A DNA stretch of 64,000 nucleotides from Myroides phaeus (lineage in GTDB: Bacteria; Bacteroidota; Bacteroidia; Flavobacteriales; Flavobacteriaceae), in the NCBI RefSeq assembly GCF_900099675.1, contig NZ_FNDQ01000007.1, positions 51,268 to 115,267 on the forward strand, given 5' to 3'. The position numbers and the translations under genes are program-made. The notes under the pieces are model-generated. The model did not search any database. It saw nothing but the letters and a program-made list of their open reading frames with translations, and was not told the DNA's origin. Positions 10,268 to 19,376 of the stretch are shown piece after piece; positions within the stretch are counted from its first letter, which is position 1; each line of letters begins with the position of its first letter.

Positions 10268-11032
10268 TTTATCTTCTTTAGGGTAATAACCAATTGCCTG
10301 TCTGTACAGTGCAAAACACACACTGAATAAGAACGGAATTGTAAAGAAAACTCCAACTAAGAAAAAGAATAAACCTGCTCCAACCACAAAGTAGCTAAAC
10401 AATAAGATTAATATAATGGTGAATGGTTGTTTATTAACGACCATTACACTGTTTTTTACAGCTTGAATAGGTGATAAATTACCAAAGATAATTAATGGAG
10501 TAACAAACACGATAAGTGCGTTTACAAGCCAGTTAATTGCCATTGCTACCATACCTAATCCTTCCATTTGTAAGAAGAAAACAATCGTAGATAATACAAT
10601 AGACACTACAAAGTGTATAATTAAAAGATATAATCCTTTTACGTTTATAAAGTATTTAAACGCTAAGAATAAGCTTGATCTTTTTCCTTTGTAAGCATTT
10701 GCGGCCATTTCTAAAAAGCCAGCCATAAGGATTGAGCTAAAAGCAGTAAGTCCCGTCATAACCAATAGGTAGATATAAATCTGGTCTAAAGGTAAGTTCA
10801 TAGGCGAGAATGTTTGTAATTGCTCTAATACAGCCTCTGTGTCCTCTCCATACATTTTTAAAAGAATAGATGAAAAACCAATAGAAGCTAAAAACGTCAG
10901 AAGCATTAAAGCTGCCGATGCTGGGATTACTATTTTCTTATAATAAGCAAAGGCTTCAGACATTACGTTGTTCATTTGTAGGTTTAAACCATTTTCAGCA
11001 ATGTCTTTAAGTCGTTGTTTTGTATTGTCCAT
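10259..11032 (-). CDS. Polytopic membrane protein of unknown function
   Basis: A 257-residue inner-membrane protein with a soluble N-terminal ~30 residues and about six hydrophobic segments (around residues 35-55, 85-110, 135-155, 160-185, 205-240). The layout resembles small Bacteroidota membrane proteins that are often, and without good evidence, labelled carotenoid oxygenase-like; no catalytic motif is visible. It is convergent with comM, overlapping it by 9 bases, and lies 39 bases downstream of the zinc metallopeptidase gene on the same strand, so the two may be co-transcribed. I do not assign a function. Confidence 0.75.
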   Translation of the reverse strand: MDNTKQRLKDIAENGLNLQMNNVMSEAFAYYKKIVIPASAALMLLTFLASIGFSSILLKMYGEDTEAVLEQLQTFSPMNLPLDQIYIYLLVMTGLTAFSSILMAGFLEMAANAYKGKRSSLFLAFKYFINVKGLYLLIIHFVVSIVLSTIVFFLQMEGLGMVAMAINWLVNALIVFVTPLIIFGNLSPIQAVKNSVMVVNKQPFTIILILLFSYFVVGAGLFFFLVGVFFTIPFLFSVCFALYRQAIGYYPKEDKLS

Positions 11033-11071
11033 AAGCTAAGCCATTTGTTTTGGCCTTGTAATTAATTGTTA

Positions 11072-11926
11072 TTATCTCAAGTGGTCGAAAGTATTTCCTT
11101 GTTTTATATCTCCAGTATTAAATCCTTTCATAAACCATTCTTTTCTTTGTTGAGAAGTACCGTGTGTAAACGAGTCAGGGTTTACTTGTCCTGTAACTCT
11201 TTTCTGAATAGCATCATCTCCTACAGCTTGTGCTGCACTTAAAGCGATATCAATATCTTTAGGCTCTAAGTATTTTTGGTTGTATTTAGCCCAAACCCCA
11301 GCGTAGAAGTCAGCTTGTAACTCTAAACCAACTGAAAGTTTGTTAGCTTCTTTTTTGTTTTTACCTTGTTGTAATTGGTGTACTTTGCTATTTGTACCCA
11401 ATAGTGTTTGTACGTGGTGTCCTACTTCGTGTGCAATTACATAAGCAATAGCAAAGTTACCACGTTCAGCACCAAAACGGTTGTGTAGTTCTTCAAAAAA
11501 GCGCAAGTCCATATATACAGTCTCGTCAGCCGGACAGTAAAAAGGACCAACATCAGCAGTAGCACCACCACATTTAGTGTTTACTTGATCATCAAATAAC
11601 TCCATTTTAGGTTCGCGATATTGCATTCCGTTTTCTTGGAAAATTTTGTGCCACGCATCTTCAGTATCAGCAAAAATTACTGCTACCATTTTACCCATTT
11701 GTTGTTCTTCTTGAGATAGTTGTCTTGTTTCAACTTGCTCAGTTTGCTGACCTGTATTCATTTGTTCTAAAACAGGTGCAATTTGTTTGCCTGTTTCTCC
11801 TCCAAACATATATAGCAATACAGCTATAATCCCCACAAGTCCACCACCTAAAGCAGTTTTACCAGCAGAAGATTTACCTCTACTATCTGTGACGTTTTTA
11901 CTTTCTCTACGACCTTCCCATTTCAT
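11072..11926 (-). CDS. Neutral zinc metallopeptidase, YpfJ/KPN_02809 family
   Basis: Predicted membrane-anchored zinc peptidase of 284 residues. An N-terminal basic segment is followed by one membrane span (about residues 26-42), then the catalytic domain facing the periplasm. The zinc-binding motif HEVGHHVQ is at residues 166-173 (His166, Glu167, His170), and the family segments GGATADVGPFYCPAD and VYMDLRFF precede it. A downstream LELQADFYAGVWA supplies the third ligand region. Length and segment order match the putative-zinc-peptidase family. The physiological substrate is unknown. It probably heads a two-gene transcript with the downstream membrane protein. Confidence 0.93.
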   Translation of the reverse strand: MKWEGRRESKNVTDSRGKSSAGKTALGGGLVGIIAVLLYMFGGETGKQIAPVLEQMNTGQQTEQVETRQLSQEEQQMGKMVAVIFADTEDAWHKIFQENGMQYREPKMELFDDQVNTKCGGATADVGPFYCPADETVYMDLRFFEELHNRFGAERGNFAIAYVIAHEVGHHVQTLLGTNSKVHQLQQGKNKKEANKLSVGLELQADFYAGVWAKYNQKYLEPKDIDIALSAAQAVGDDAIQKRVTGQVNPDSFTHGTSQQRKEWFMKGFNTGDIKQGNTFDHLR

Positions 11927-12296
11927 ACTTTAATGTTTTTTGTGCAAAAATAGCAAAATTTGAGTACTTAATGTTATATATCTATTTTTTAAAGAGAACA
12001 GCTAATTGTGGGGTAGATATTTGATGCTTAGGTGTAATGGGAATGAAAGATAGATTGTGTTGTGGGATTGTTGTTAGTAGAAGTAGCTTTTAGATTGAAT
12101 AGGGGAACTGCATTGAAAAGTAAATAACAATAGTTCATTGTAAGTTTACAAAGAATAGGGGGTAATTTAAAACCTTTTAAAGAATGAGTTGGTTAATACT
12201 CATTCATTCTATCTATACAGCAAACAAGTATCGTTGAGGTATCGATATAAAAAAAGAGCCTCCAGTGGAAGCTCTTTTAAATATTATAATCGGTGA
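11927..12296. other. Intergenic stretch upstream of the metallopeptidase
   Basis: A 370-base AT-rich gap holding the promoter for the minus-strand metallopeptidase and, near its end, the yebC terminator hairpin. I see no ORF or RNA gene. Confidence 0.55.
12251..12278 (-). terminator. Terminator after yebC
   Basis: AAAGAGC...GCTCTTT forms a hairpin with an imperfect inner stem and, read on the minus strand, ends in a run of T. It lies 18 bases beyond the yebC stop. Confidence 0.75.
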
Positions 12297-13007
12297 TTAC
12301 GCCATCGTAGTAAATACGTTTTGTACGTCGTCATCTTCTTCAATTTTGTCTAACAATTTATCTACATCAGCTTGTTCTTCTTCTGTAAGTTCTTTTGTTA
12401 CTTGTGGAATTCTATCAAATCCAGACGATAAGATTTCAATTCCTCTACCTTCTAATTCTTTTTGGATAGCTCCAAAGCTTTCGAAAGGTGCGTAAATCAT
12501 TACACCATCTTCATCTTCAAAGATTTCATCAATACCGAAATCGATAAGTTCTAATTCAAATTCTTCTAAATCTCTACCTTCTTCAGCAGGAATTCTAAAG
12601 TTACAAGTGTGGTCAAACATAAACTCAACCGATCCTTGTGTACCTAATGTACCGTTACATTTGTTGAAGTAACTTCTGATATTAGCAACTGTTCTATTGT
12701 TGTTGTCAGTAGCACATTCGATTAAGAAAGCAATACCGTGAGGACCATATCCTTCGAAAATTACCTCTTTATAGTTTTCAGTATCTTTATCTGTAGCACG
12801 TTTAATAGCACGTTCAACATTATCTTTAGGCATATTAGCTGCCTTAGCATTTTGTATTACAGCACGAAGACGAGCATTAGCTTCTGGGTTAGGTCCACCT
12901 TCTTTTACAGCCATTACAATGTCCTTACCGATTCTTGTAAACGTTTTTGCCATAGCAGACCAACGTTTTAGCTTACGTCCTTTTCTAAATTCAAACGCTC
13001 TTCCCAT
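12297..13007 (-). CDS. yebC: YebC/PmpR family protein (translation/transcription factor)
   Basis: A 236-residue YebC-family protein. Members were first described as DNA-binding regulators (PmpR) and more recently linked to translation of difficult motifs such as polyproline. The start MGRAFEFRKGRKLKRW is the Bacteroidota/mitochondrial-like variant, in place of the gamma-proteobacterial MAGHSKWANIKHRK. Conserved segments include TRIGKDIVMAVKEGGPNPEAN, NVERAIKRA and EGYGPHGIAFLIE. Length is usual. It is monocistronic: own hairpin terminator downstream, and the gcvT terminator on its upstream side. Confidence 0.95.
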   Translation of the reverse strand: MGRAFEFRKGRKLKRWSAMAKTFTRIGKDIVMAVKEGGPNPEANARLRAVIQNAKAANMPKDNVERAIKRATDKDTENYKEVIFEGYGPHGIAFLIECATDNNNRTVANIRSYFNKCNGTLGTQGSVEFMFDHTCNFRIPAEEGRDLEEFELELIDFGIDEIFEDEDGVMIYAPFESFGAIQKELEGRGIEILSSGFDRIPQVTKELTEEEQADVDKLLDKIEEDDDVQNVFTTMA

Positions 13008-13068
13008 AATAATTGTTACTTAATTTTAATAGTGCAAAAATATAGTATTATTCAAATATATCATAAAA

Positions 13069-13100
13069 AAAACGGGAGCTTATTTTCAAGCTCCCGTTTT
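13069..13100 (-). terminator. Terminator after gcvT
   Basis: AAAACGGGAGCTT...AAGCTCCCGTTTT is a perfect inverted repeat flanked by A/T runs, 8 bases beyond the gcvT stop. Confidence 0.88.
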
Positions 13101-13107
13101 AATTAGT

Positions 13108-14190
13108 TTATTTTTTATAAAAAGGGGTTTTTACCACTTTTGCTTCAACGTCATTCTTACGAATACGGATAAAGATTTGGCTTCCTTCTGCTGCAAGAGC
13201 TACTGGTACATATCCCATTCCGATACCTTTTCCTAATGAAGGAGATTGTGTACCAGATGTTACTTTACCAATTACGTTTCCTTCAGCGTCAACGATTTCG
13301 TAATCGTGTCTTGGAATACCTTTACCGATTAATTCAAAACCAACTAATCTGTTTTTGATACCTGCTTCTTTTTCTGCTTTTAAGTTTTCAGAGTTAACGA
13401 AGTCTTTTGTAAACTTAGTTACCCATCCTAAACCAGCTTCTAAAGGAGAAATCTCATCGTTTAGTTCGTTGCCATATAAACAGTATCCCATTTCAAGACG
13501 TAATGTATCACGAGCAGCTAATCCAATAGGTTTAATTCCCCAGTTAGCACCAGCTTCAAATACTTTAGTCCAAACAGTTTCAATATCTTCGTTTTTCACA
13601 TAAACTTCAAAACCTCCTGAACCAGTGTATCCTGTAGCAGAAATAACTACGTTAGGAACGCCAGCAAATGTGTCAATTACGAAGTTATAAAATTTAATGT
13701 CAGCAAGGTTCACAGCAGTTAAGCTTTGCATTGCTTCAATAGCTTTAGGCCCTTGAATAGCTAAGATAGAGTATCCATCAGATAAGTTTTCAACTGTAGC
13801 GTTTACGTCATTGTGACTTGTAACCCAGTTCCAGTCTTTCTCAATATTAGAAGCATTAACTACCATTAGGTATTCTTCTTCGTTTACTCTATACGTAATG
13901 ATATCATCAATTACACCACCTTTTTCATTTGGAAAGTAGCAGTATTGTGCTTTTCCGTCAACTAAAGTAGAAGCGTCATTAGAAGTAACTTTTTGAATTA
14001 AACTCAACGCGTTAGGACCTGAAATTTTGAAGATTCCCATGTGAGAAACGTCAAATACTCCCACGCCATTTCTTACTGTTTCGTGTTCTGCATTTACTCC
14101 TTCATACTGAACAGGCATTGAAAACCCTGCAAAAGGAACCATCTTCGCTCCTAAACTTTCGTGTATGTGATTTAATGTTACTTGTTTCAT
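13108..14190 (-). CDS. gcvT: Glycine cleavage system T protein (aminomethyltransferase)
   Basis: Transfers the methylene group from the aminomethyl-lipoyl H protein to tetrahydrofolate, releasing ammonia, within the glycine cleavage complex. The 360 residues match the family. Visible signatures are the N-terminal [15 protein letters not shown], the folate-domain VFDVSHMG, the [13 protein letters not shown] segment with the catalytic Asp, [11 protein letters not shown], and the C-terminal barrel with [20 protein letters not shown]. No other gcv gene is adjacent. I looked for a glycine riboswitch in the 230-base upstream region and found no tandem aptamer on the coding strand. Confidence 0.96.
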   Translation of the reverse strand: MKQVTLNHIHESLGAKMVPFAGFSMPVQYEGVNAEHETVRNGVGVFDVSHMGIFKISGPNALSLIQKVTSNDASTLVDGKAQYCYFPNEKGGVIDDIITYRVNEEEYLMVVNASNIEKDWNWVTSHNDVNATVENLSDGYSILAIQGPKAIEAMQSLTAVNLADIKFYNFVIDTFAGVPNVVISATGYTGSGGFEVYVKNEDIETVWTKVFEAGANWGIKPIGLAARDTLRLEMGYCLYGNELNDEISPLEAGLGWVTKFTKDFVNSENLKAEKEAGIKNRLVGFELIGKGIPRHDYEIVDAEGNVIGKVTSGTQSPSLGKGIGMGYVPVALAAEGSQIFIRIRKNDVEAKVVKTPFYKK

Positions 14191-14422
14191 TGTGTTGTTA
14201 TATAAATTGATAATAATTAAGTGCTAAAGTAAGTTTTTTTTGTTTCAAATAAAAGCAAATTTGAATAAGGACAATAGAAGTATAATACTATTTGTAATAG
14301 GAGAGAACCTATTTTAAATATAATGCATATGATGAGGTGTTTTTTAGATTATCTTATTGATAACTATGAATATTGAATTAAAATGTATATATTTAAAGGA
14401 AGTATTCTTAAAGATAGTTATT

Positions 14423-14731
14423 ATGGAAAGAGCAATCAAAATTATAGTAGTTATTTTATTAGTATTGAATATGCTTGTAACTTCACAAGATTACCATCAA
14501 CTGATGAGTTTTATTGTGATTGTAGCTTTTGGTATTTTAGCATATAACTCCCATATCAACAAGAAGGTCATAGAGATGATTACCTATGTTTTCTTGATTT
14601 TAATATTCCAACCTTTTTATGTAATCGCACTTGATAGAACTTGGTGGTTAGTCATTCAAGGCGTACTTGCAGTAGGATTGATTGTTTCTCTCTTTATTGA
14701 GAAAAAAGAAGAAGTGAAGAGTAAAAAGTGA
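14423..14731 (+). CDS. Small four-helix membrane protein (DUF6804-like)
   Basis: A 102-residue hydrophobic protein with four predicted membrane helices (about residues 5-22, 27-43, 50-68, 76-93) and a charged Lys/Glu C-terminus. The QPFYVIALDRTWWLVIQGVL segment resembles small Bacteroidota membrane proteins of the DUF6804 type; this is recognition by eye. I chose ATG 14423 because an in-frame upstream extension to 14357 adds a basic stretch lacking the look of a membrane protein. It is monocistronic between gcvT and a non-coding repeat region. No function assigned. Confidence 0.65.
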   Translation: MERAIKIIVVILLVLNMLVTSQDYHQLMSFIVIVAFGILAYNSHINKKVIEMITYVFLILIFQPFYVIALDRTWWLVIQGVLAVGLIVSLFIEKKEEVKSKK

Positions 14732-14925
14732 TAGGGGTGAAAAAACTGTTATATTATCGTAAATAGGAATATCTTAATTCAACTGAAATACCATTACAAC
14801 GCAACCAATATGTATGTGATGTGATTATTTTGATGAAATGACATATATCCCCTGAAATATCACAATTGAACCGATGCATAAAAAACGAAATACCGTTACA
14901 AACAAAATCGTCACAACCCAACTTT

Positions 14926-14984
14926 TGTAGGGGCGAATTATTATTCGCCCGCACGGCATACGACATAATGTATATCACATATCG
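14926..14984 (+). repeat. Palindromic repeat module A, copy 1
   Basis: A 59-base module with internal inverted repeat GGGCGAAT...ATTCGCCC. It matches 21873-21931 with a single mismatch by eye. It is directly followed by module B. Confidence 0.85.
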
Positions 14985-15035
14985 CGCTCGTAGGGGCAAA
15001 CCCACGTGTTTGCCCCCTGTTGTTTATTTATAAAC
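14985..15035 (+). repeat. Palindromic repeat module B, copy 1
   Basis: A 51-base module with internal inverted repeat GGGGCAAAC...GTTTGCCCC. Its reverse complement matches 21941-21991 with about six mismatches, so the second copy is flipped relative to module A. Confidence 0.8.
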
Positions 15036-15170
15036 AAACAATACTGTAATGCTATTAATTAATAAGAGGTGTACCCTTACGGATACCACAATGTAATTCA
15101 CTAAATGAATATATAGAATGGAAGATGCAATATATCTTATCGCGTTTCCCGATACATCAAAGAATTATTA

Positions 15171-16013
15171 TTAAACGTCTTTTCTTGAAGAAATTGTCGT
15201 TCCAATACTTGCAGAGATGACACACAAAATAGACAGCCATTGGTAAAATGTCAGAATTTCACCTAAGAATAATAATCCTGAAATAGCCCCAAAAGCAGGT
15301 TGTAAACTCATTAAAATACTAAAGGTTTTTGAAGGTAATTTCTTTAACGCAATGATGTCTAATGAAAAAGGAATAGCGCTTGACAATAGTGCAACAGCCG
15401 TTCCAATCAACAATAACTTTCCTGTTAATGCCATTAAATCACCTGAAACCAAGGCAAAAGGAATAATGAAAAGAGATGCAAATCCCATACCAACAGTAAC
15501 CGATGTGTTACTATCCATCTTCTGTGCTACTTTACCACCGACAACAATATACCCTGCCCAAAATAATCCCGCCGCAAAAGCAAGTAAAAGTCCTATAAAA
15601 TCAAGAGAGTTGTTTTGCCAAGGAACAATTAGCAATATTCCAATAGCGGCAATTATAGCCCATAGGTAATCTATTTTTTTTCGAGAAGAGAAAATAGCTA
15701 AAGCAAGTGGACCTATAAATTCGATAGTAACCCCTAAACCAATTGGAATACGTTGAATAGAAAAGTAAAACAACAGGTTCATAAAAGCTAAGCACATACC
15801 GTACATAAAACTAATTTTCCATTCGAAAGTCGTTAGTTTTTTTAAGTTTGGTCTGTTGTAAAAGAATAAGATAATAGCCGAAATACCAATGCGCAGTGAA
15901 CTTGTACCTGCTGCTCCTAAGACAGGAAATAGTGATTTTGCAATAGAAGCCCCACCTTGCACGCTCATCATAGATAAGATTACTGCAGGAATAGCAGGTA
16001 TTGATTTTTTCAT
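15171..16013 (-). CDS. EamA/RhtA-like transporter (drug/metabolite exporter)
   Basis: Inner-membrane exporter of the drug/metabolite transporter superfamily, about 280 residues with ten predicted membrane helices arranged as two EamA halves. The second-half features LPSKTFSILMSLQPAFGAISGLLFLGE and the first-half RIPIGLGVTIEFIGPLALA place it near RhtA, the threonine/homoserine exporter, although the true substrate is unknown. I chose ATG 16013 over an in-frame TTG ten codons upstream because the signal-anchor-like helix starts right after MKKSIPAIPAV. It is monocistronic; long non-coding stretches lie on both sides. Confidence 0.9.
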   Translation of the reverse strand: MKKSIPAIPAVILSMMSVQGGASIAKSLFPVLGAAGTSSLRIGISAIILFFYNRPNLKKLTTFEWKISFMYGMCLAFMNLLFYFSIQRIPIGLGVTIEFIGPLALAIFSSRKKIDYLWAIIAAIGILLIVPWQNNSLDFIGLLLAFAAGLFWAGYIVVGGKVAQKMDSNTSVTVGMGFASLFIIPFALVSGDLMALTGKLLLIGTAVALLSSAIPFSLDIIALKKLPSKTFSILMSLQPAFGAISGLLFLGEILTFYQWLSILCVISASIGTTISSRKDV

Positions 16014-16337
16014 ATTTAGTAATTGTGTTTGTAAAAGGGTCAAATTAGTTTAAAAAAACGGATAATCAAGTATTTACTACAAAATATATGTTGTAAAAGG
16101 TAAAAGGAAAGGGATTAAGGTAGGAAAGCTTACTTTTTGCAGTTGTTTATCAATACAAAAAAGAAGTTTAGAGTAGTAATTGTATCGTTCTGAATAATAT
16201 AATTACCAACAGAGCGTATGTATCAAATAATATTTGTTAAAAAAACAAGTTGTATTATGAAAATACAATAGTTAAATGCTATTTGTTGTTTTGAATTTAT
16301 TAATTTTAGGTAATTAAGTAAAATTAAGTATTTTTTA

Positions 16338-16369
16338 TTGTTAAAGTTTGAAATTAATGTGTATCTTAG
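16338..16369 (+). promoter_or_regulatory. Candidate Bacteroidota-type promoter of the small RNA
   Basis: TTG at 16338-16340, 21 bases, then TATCTTAG at 16362-16369. The Bacteroidota consensus is TTTG about 19-21 bases before TAnnTTTG; the second box has one mismatch. This supports transcription starting near 16375. Confidence 0.45.
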
Positions 16370-16374
16370 CCGTA

Positions 16375-16499
16375 GGTAATAAGGAAAAAAATTGCTCTGA
16401 ACATCTTAAGAAAGTTAAAAAAAAACGGAGTGGGGACTTGTTTTATTTAATATAAGATGTATCAGTATAGAAGGCCATTCTATCGAGTGGCCTTTTTTT
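16375..16499 (+). ncRNA. Candidate structured small RNA of about 125 nt
   Basis: The segment lies between a promoter-like sequence and a strong terminator (AAGGCCA...TGGCCTTTTTTT) and has no ORF. CTGA-ACATCTTA at 16397-16408 pairs with TAAGATGT-a-TCAG at 16453-16465, a 12-bp helix with a one-base bulge, enclosing a purine-rich internal region in which AAGT can pair with ACTT. A long closed helix with an open purine-rich interior recalls 6S-type RNAs, but I cannot assign a family. Nearby genes are an exporter upstream (opposite strand) and copA (opposite strand). Confidence 0.5.
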
Positions 16500-16550
16500 A
16501 AAGATTAAAATTGTAAAATGTGTTTGCAGTTTTTGATTTAAGGTGAGAGA

Positions 16551-16579
16551 AAGAGCTCGAGTATATCGAGCTCTTTTTT
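16551..16579 (+). terminator. Hairpin terminator
   Basis: AAGAGCTCGA-GTATA-TCGAGCTCTTTTTT is a perfect stem followed by T6. Read-through from the small RNA would stop here. Confidence 0.7.
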
Positions 16580-16608
16580 GATTTATTTATATTGTGTTTT
16601 TTAATGTA

Positions 16609-16644
16609 AAAAGGTTGCAACGACACACAGCGTTGCAACCTTTT
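16609..16644 (-). terminator. Probable terminator of copA
   Basis: AAAAGGTTGCAACG...CGTTGCAACCTTTT is a perfect 14-bp stem with A/T tails on both sides, so it can act in both directions. It lies about 80 bases past the copA stop on the minus strand. Confidence 0.7.
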
Positions 16645-16725
16645 GTCTTTTTATGCTATAATCACCCAAACTGGTGATGTTTTGACAAGCTTATTTTTCA
16701 ACCTTAAAGTAAGTGCTTTACCCCC

Positions 16726-19260
16726 TTAAAGTTTCAGGTTTTTCAATCTTAATGAGTTTGAAATAACAGAAACCGAACTAAAACTCATAGCTACTGCCGC
16801 AATCATAGGCGATAGGAGTAAGCCAAACACGGGATATAATATCCCTGCTGCAATTGGTATTCCTACGCTATTATACACAAAAGCAAAGAATAAGTTTTGT
16901 TTGATGTTACGCATAACTCCGTGGCTCAAGTTAATCGCCTTTGGAATACCTGCTAAGTCGCCTTTTAGCAACGTAACTTCCGCACTTTCAATAGCCACAT
17001 CAGTTCCCGTACCCATAGAAATACCCACATTTGCCTGTGCCAATGCTGGAGCGTCATTAATACCATCCCCCGCCATTGCTACGATACGCCCTTGTTCTTG
17101 TAGCTTCTTAATCTCGTTCAACTTGTCTTGTGGCATCGCCTCAGCAAGGAAGTGAACAATGCCCAATTCATCAGCTACAGCCTTAGCCGTATTAGGGTTA
17201 TCTCCCGTAATCATAATTACCTCAATCCCCTTTTGTTGTAAGTCTTTCACTGCTTGTTTACTACTCTCTTTTATCTTGTCGTATAACACGGCATATCCTA
17301 TAATGGTGTTGTTTTCGGCGATATACGAAATTGTCTTCCCAAGGTTTTGCTCAACTGCTACTTGTTGTATCAACACATCAGACAACTCAGCGCGAACGCT
17401 TTCCATTAACGCTTTGTTACCAAGGGAAATACGCTTTTTATCTACAATTCCCTGAATACCCTTACCTGTGTTGTTGGTAAACATTTTTACAGGAATAAGC
17501 TGTACGCCTTCATCTTTTGCTTTATTGACAAACGAAGTCGCCAAAGCGTGCTCACTATTCTGGTTTAACGAAGCGGTCAAGTATAGCAACTCTTCAGCTG
17601 TGTACGCCTCAGTCAGACTAACGATTTTCTCAACTGATGGTTTCCCTTCCGTCAACGTACCCGTTTTATCCGTAATCACCACATCAATAGTATTCGCTGT
17701 TTCCAGTGCCTCCGCGTTTTTAATCAAGATACCGTTTTGTGCCCCTTTTCCAATTCCAACCATAATAGACATTGGCGTTGCCAATCCTAAAGCACACGGA
17801 CAAGCGATGATTAACACGGCTAAGGCATTCACAAAAGCAAAAGCCAACTTAGGTTCCGGACCGTATATTTTCCACAAGAAGAAAGTTACCACAGCGATTA
17901 AAACCACCGTTGGTACAAAGTATTTCGCCACTTTATCTGCTAACTTCTGAATTGGTGCACGTGAGCGACTCGCGTTGTTTACCATTTCAATGATTTGTGC
18001 CAACAAGGTTTCGCTACCTACTTTCTCAGCCGACATCACAAAAGAGCTGTTGCCGTTGATTGTTCCTGCTACTACAGGGGCACCTTTTATCTTGTGAACA
18101 GGAATTGGTTCTCCTGAAATCATCGATTCGTCAATGCTACTTTCTCCTTCTACAATTACACCGTCAACGGGAATTTTCTCTCCTGGTTTAACGCGTAGTT
18201 TGTTGCCTTTGACTATTTTGTCAATCGCTATTTTTTCATCCCCCTTATCTGTTACCAACGTAGCATCAGTAGGCGGTAGTTTCAACAATTCTTTAATTGC
18301 CGTATTGGTACGGCTATGCGCTTTCGCTTCCATTACTTGTCCAACTAAAACCAAGGTCAGAATAACTGCTACCGACTCAAAATACAAGTGAATACCGTGT
18401 TCTCCTTTGAAATCCTCAGGAAATAAGTTTGGAAAGAACAATGCCACTACGCTAAATACTAATCCCGCCGCAGCTCCTAATCCAATTAAACTAAACATAT
18501 TTAGATTCCACGTTTTAAACGATGTCCACGCGCGTTGGAAAAACATCCAACATACATAGACAACCGGAATGGTAAATAGCAGTTGTAAATAGTTATTGAT
18601 GTGATGGGGGATTATCTGTCCAATTGGGTCACCCGGAATCATACCACCCATTGCCAGTAAAAACACAGGAATAGTAAAAGCTAAGGAGATGCGCAGTTTT
18701 TTCAACATATCCTTATATGTGGTATCTTCTGGTTCAACCGAAATCGTCTTTTCAACTAAGTTCATACCACAAGTCGGACAATCCCCTGGCTCGTCATAGG
18801 TCTTGTCACCCTCACATAACATCGGACAGTAATATACTGTTTTTTCAACCTTTGCAGCTGGTATGTGTTCTAAGTTCATCCCACATACCGGACAGCCTAC
18901 ATTGGTGTCATATACCTTATCACCCTCACATAACATCGGACAGAAATACTTCCCTGCCTTGTCTGCCATTCCTTGTGGAATTTCTTGTACATACTGGTCT
19001 TCCTCACTAATTTCAACCGGAGGTAGTACCTCTTGTGTACCATCTGTATGGGTTACAATTTCTTGTAAGATATAGTTCCCTTTTTTCAGCAATGCCTTTT
19101 GCAAGCGTAAGGTATCAATCTCGCTTTTCGATTCAATAGCAGCCTCTTCCGTTTCTAACGTAACCTGTGCATTAATGTCTTTTAGTTCGTTTAGCGTATT
19201 CTCTACTTTGGTCCTACAACCGTTGCAACTCATTCCGCTAACTTTATATCGTTTTTTCAT
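16726..19260 (-). CDS. copA: Cu+-exporting P1B-type ATPase with HMA and two heavy-metal-binding domains
   Basis: Inner-membrane ATPase that exports monovalent copper or silver; 844 residues. Order: an HMA domain with GMSCNGC (Cys12, Cys15), then two Cys-rich heavy-metal-binding domains, each of the form [14 protein letters not shown]...CPxCGMNL (about residues 100-170), then the ATPase core. The core has the membrane CPC motif in [11 protein letters not shown] near residue 486, the phosphorylated Asp in DKTGTLTEG near 530, and [14 protein letters not shown] in the last helix, which fits the P1B-1 type. The usual SEHPLA motif reads SEHALA. I chose ATG 19260 because the family starts just before the HMA domain. 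Upstream is a divergent lipoprotein gene; no CueR/CopY-type regulator is adjacent. Confidence 0.95.
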   Translation of the reverse strand: MKKRYKVSGMSCNGCRTKVENTLNELKDINAQVTLETEEAAIESKSEIDTLRLQKALLKKGNYILQEIVTHTDGTQEVLPPVEISEEDQYVQEIPQGMADKAGKYFCPMLCEGDKVYDTNVGCPVCGMNLEHIPAAKVEKTVYYCPMLCEGDKTYDEPGDCPTCGMNLVEKTISVEPEDTTYKDMLKKLRISLAFTIPVFLLAMGGMIPGDPIGQIIPHHINNYLQLLFTIPVVYVCWMFFQRAWTSFKTWNLNMFSLIGLGAAAGLVFSVVALFFPNLFPEDFKGEHGIHLYFESVAVILTLVLVGQVMEAKAHSRTNTAIKELLKLPPTDATLVTDKGDEKIAIDKIVKGNKLRVKPGEKIPVDGVIVEGESSIDESMISGEPIPVHKIKGAPVVAGTINGNSSFVMSAEKVGSETLLAQIIEMVNNASRSRAPIQKLADKVAKYFVPTVVLIAVVTFFLWKIYGPEPKLAFAFVNALAVLIIACPCALGLATPMSIMVGIGKGAQNGILIKNAEALETANTIDVVITDKTGTLTEGKPSVEKIVSLTEAYTAEELLYLTASLNQNSEHALATSFVNKAKDEGVQLIPVKMFTNNTGKGIQGIVDKKRISLGNKALMESVRAELSDVLIQQVAVEQNLGKTISYIAENNTIIGYAVLYDKIKESSKQAVKDLQQKGIEVIMITGDNPNTAKAVADELGIVHFLAEAMPQDKLNEIKKLQEQGRIVAMAGDGINDAPALAQANVGISMGTGTDVAIESAEVTLLKGDLAGIPKAINLSHGVMRNIKQNLFFAFVYNSVGIPIAAGILYPVFGLLLSPMIAAVAMSFSSVSVISNSLRLKNLKL

Positions 19261-19376
19261 TATAGTATATAATATGTGTATTAAGGTAAGTACAAAATAC
19301 GAACAATTCAACCAATTATTAGTTATACAATTCTTAGAAAGGGTTATATAGTTTTCGTATTTTAGGCATACAAAAA

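Larger units (their letters stand above)
14732..15170. other. Non-coding region with dispersed repeat relics
   Basis: This 439-base gap has no convincing gene. Around 14860-14922 it holds degenerate copies of the unit that forms the tandem array at 21341-21870 (ACAAACAAAAT...CACAACCCAAC), followed by the composite palindromic repeats at 14926-15035. Confidence 0.7.
16014..16725. other. Long intergenic region with three hairpins and a candidate small RNA
   Basis: A 712-base gap without a plausible coding frame. It contains, in order, a promoter-like sequence, a structured segment ending in a terminator at 16471-16499, a second terminator hairpin at 16551-16579 and a third at 16609-16644. Confidence 0.7.

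Noticed and set aside
14191..14422. Glycine riboswitch upstream of gcvT
   Set aside because: A GGAGAG-like sequence is on the strand opposite to gcvT, and no paired aptamer helices are visible on the coding strand.
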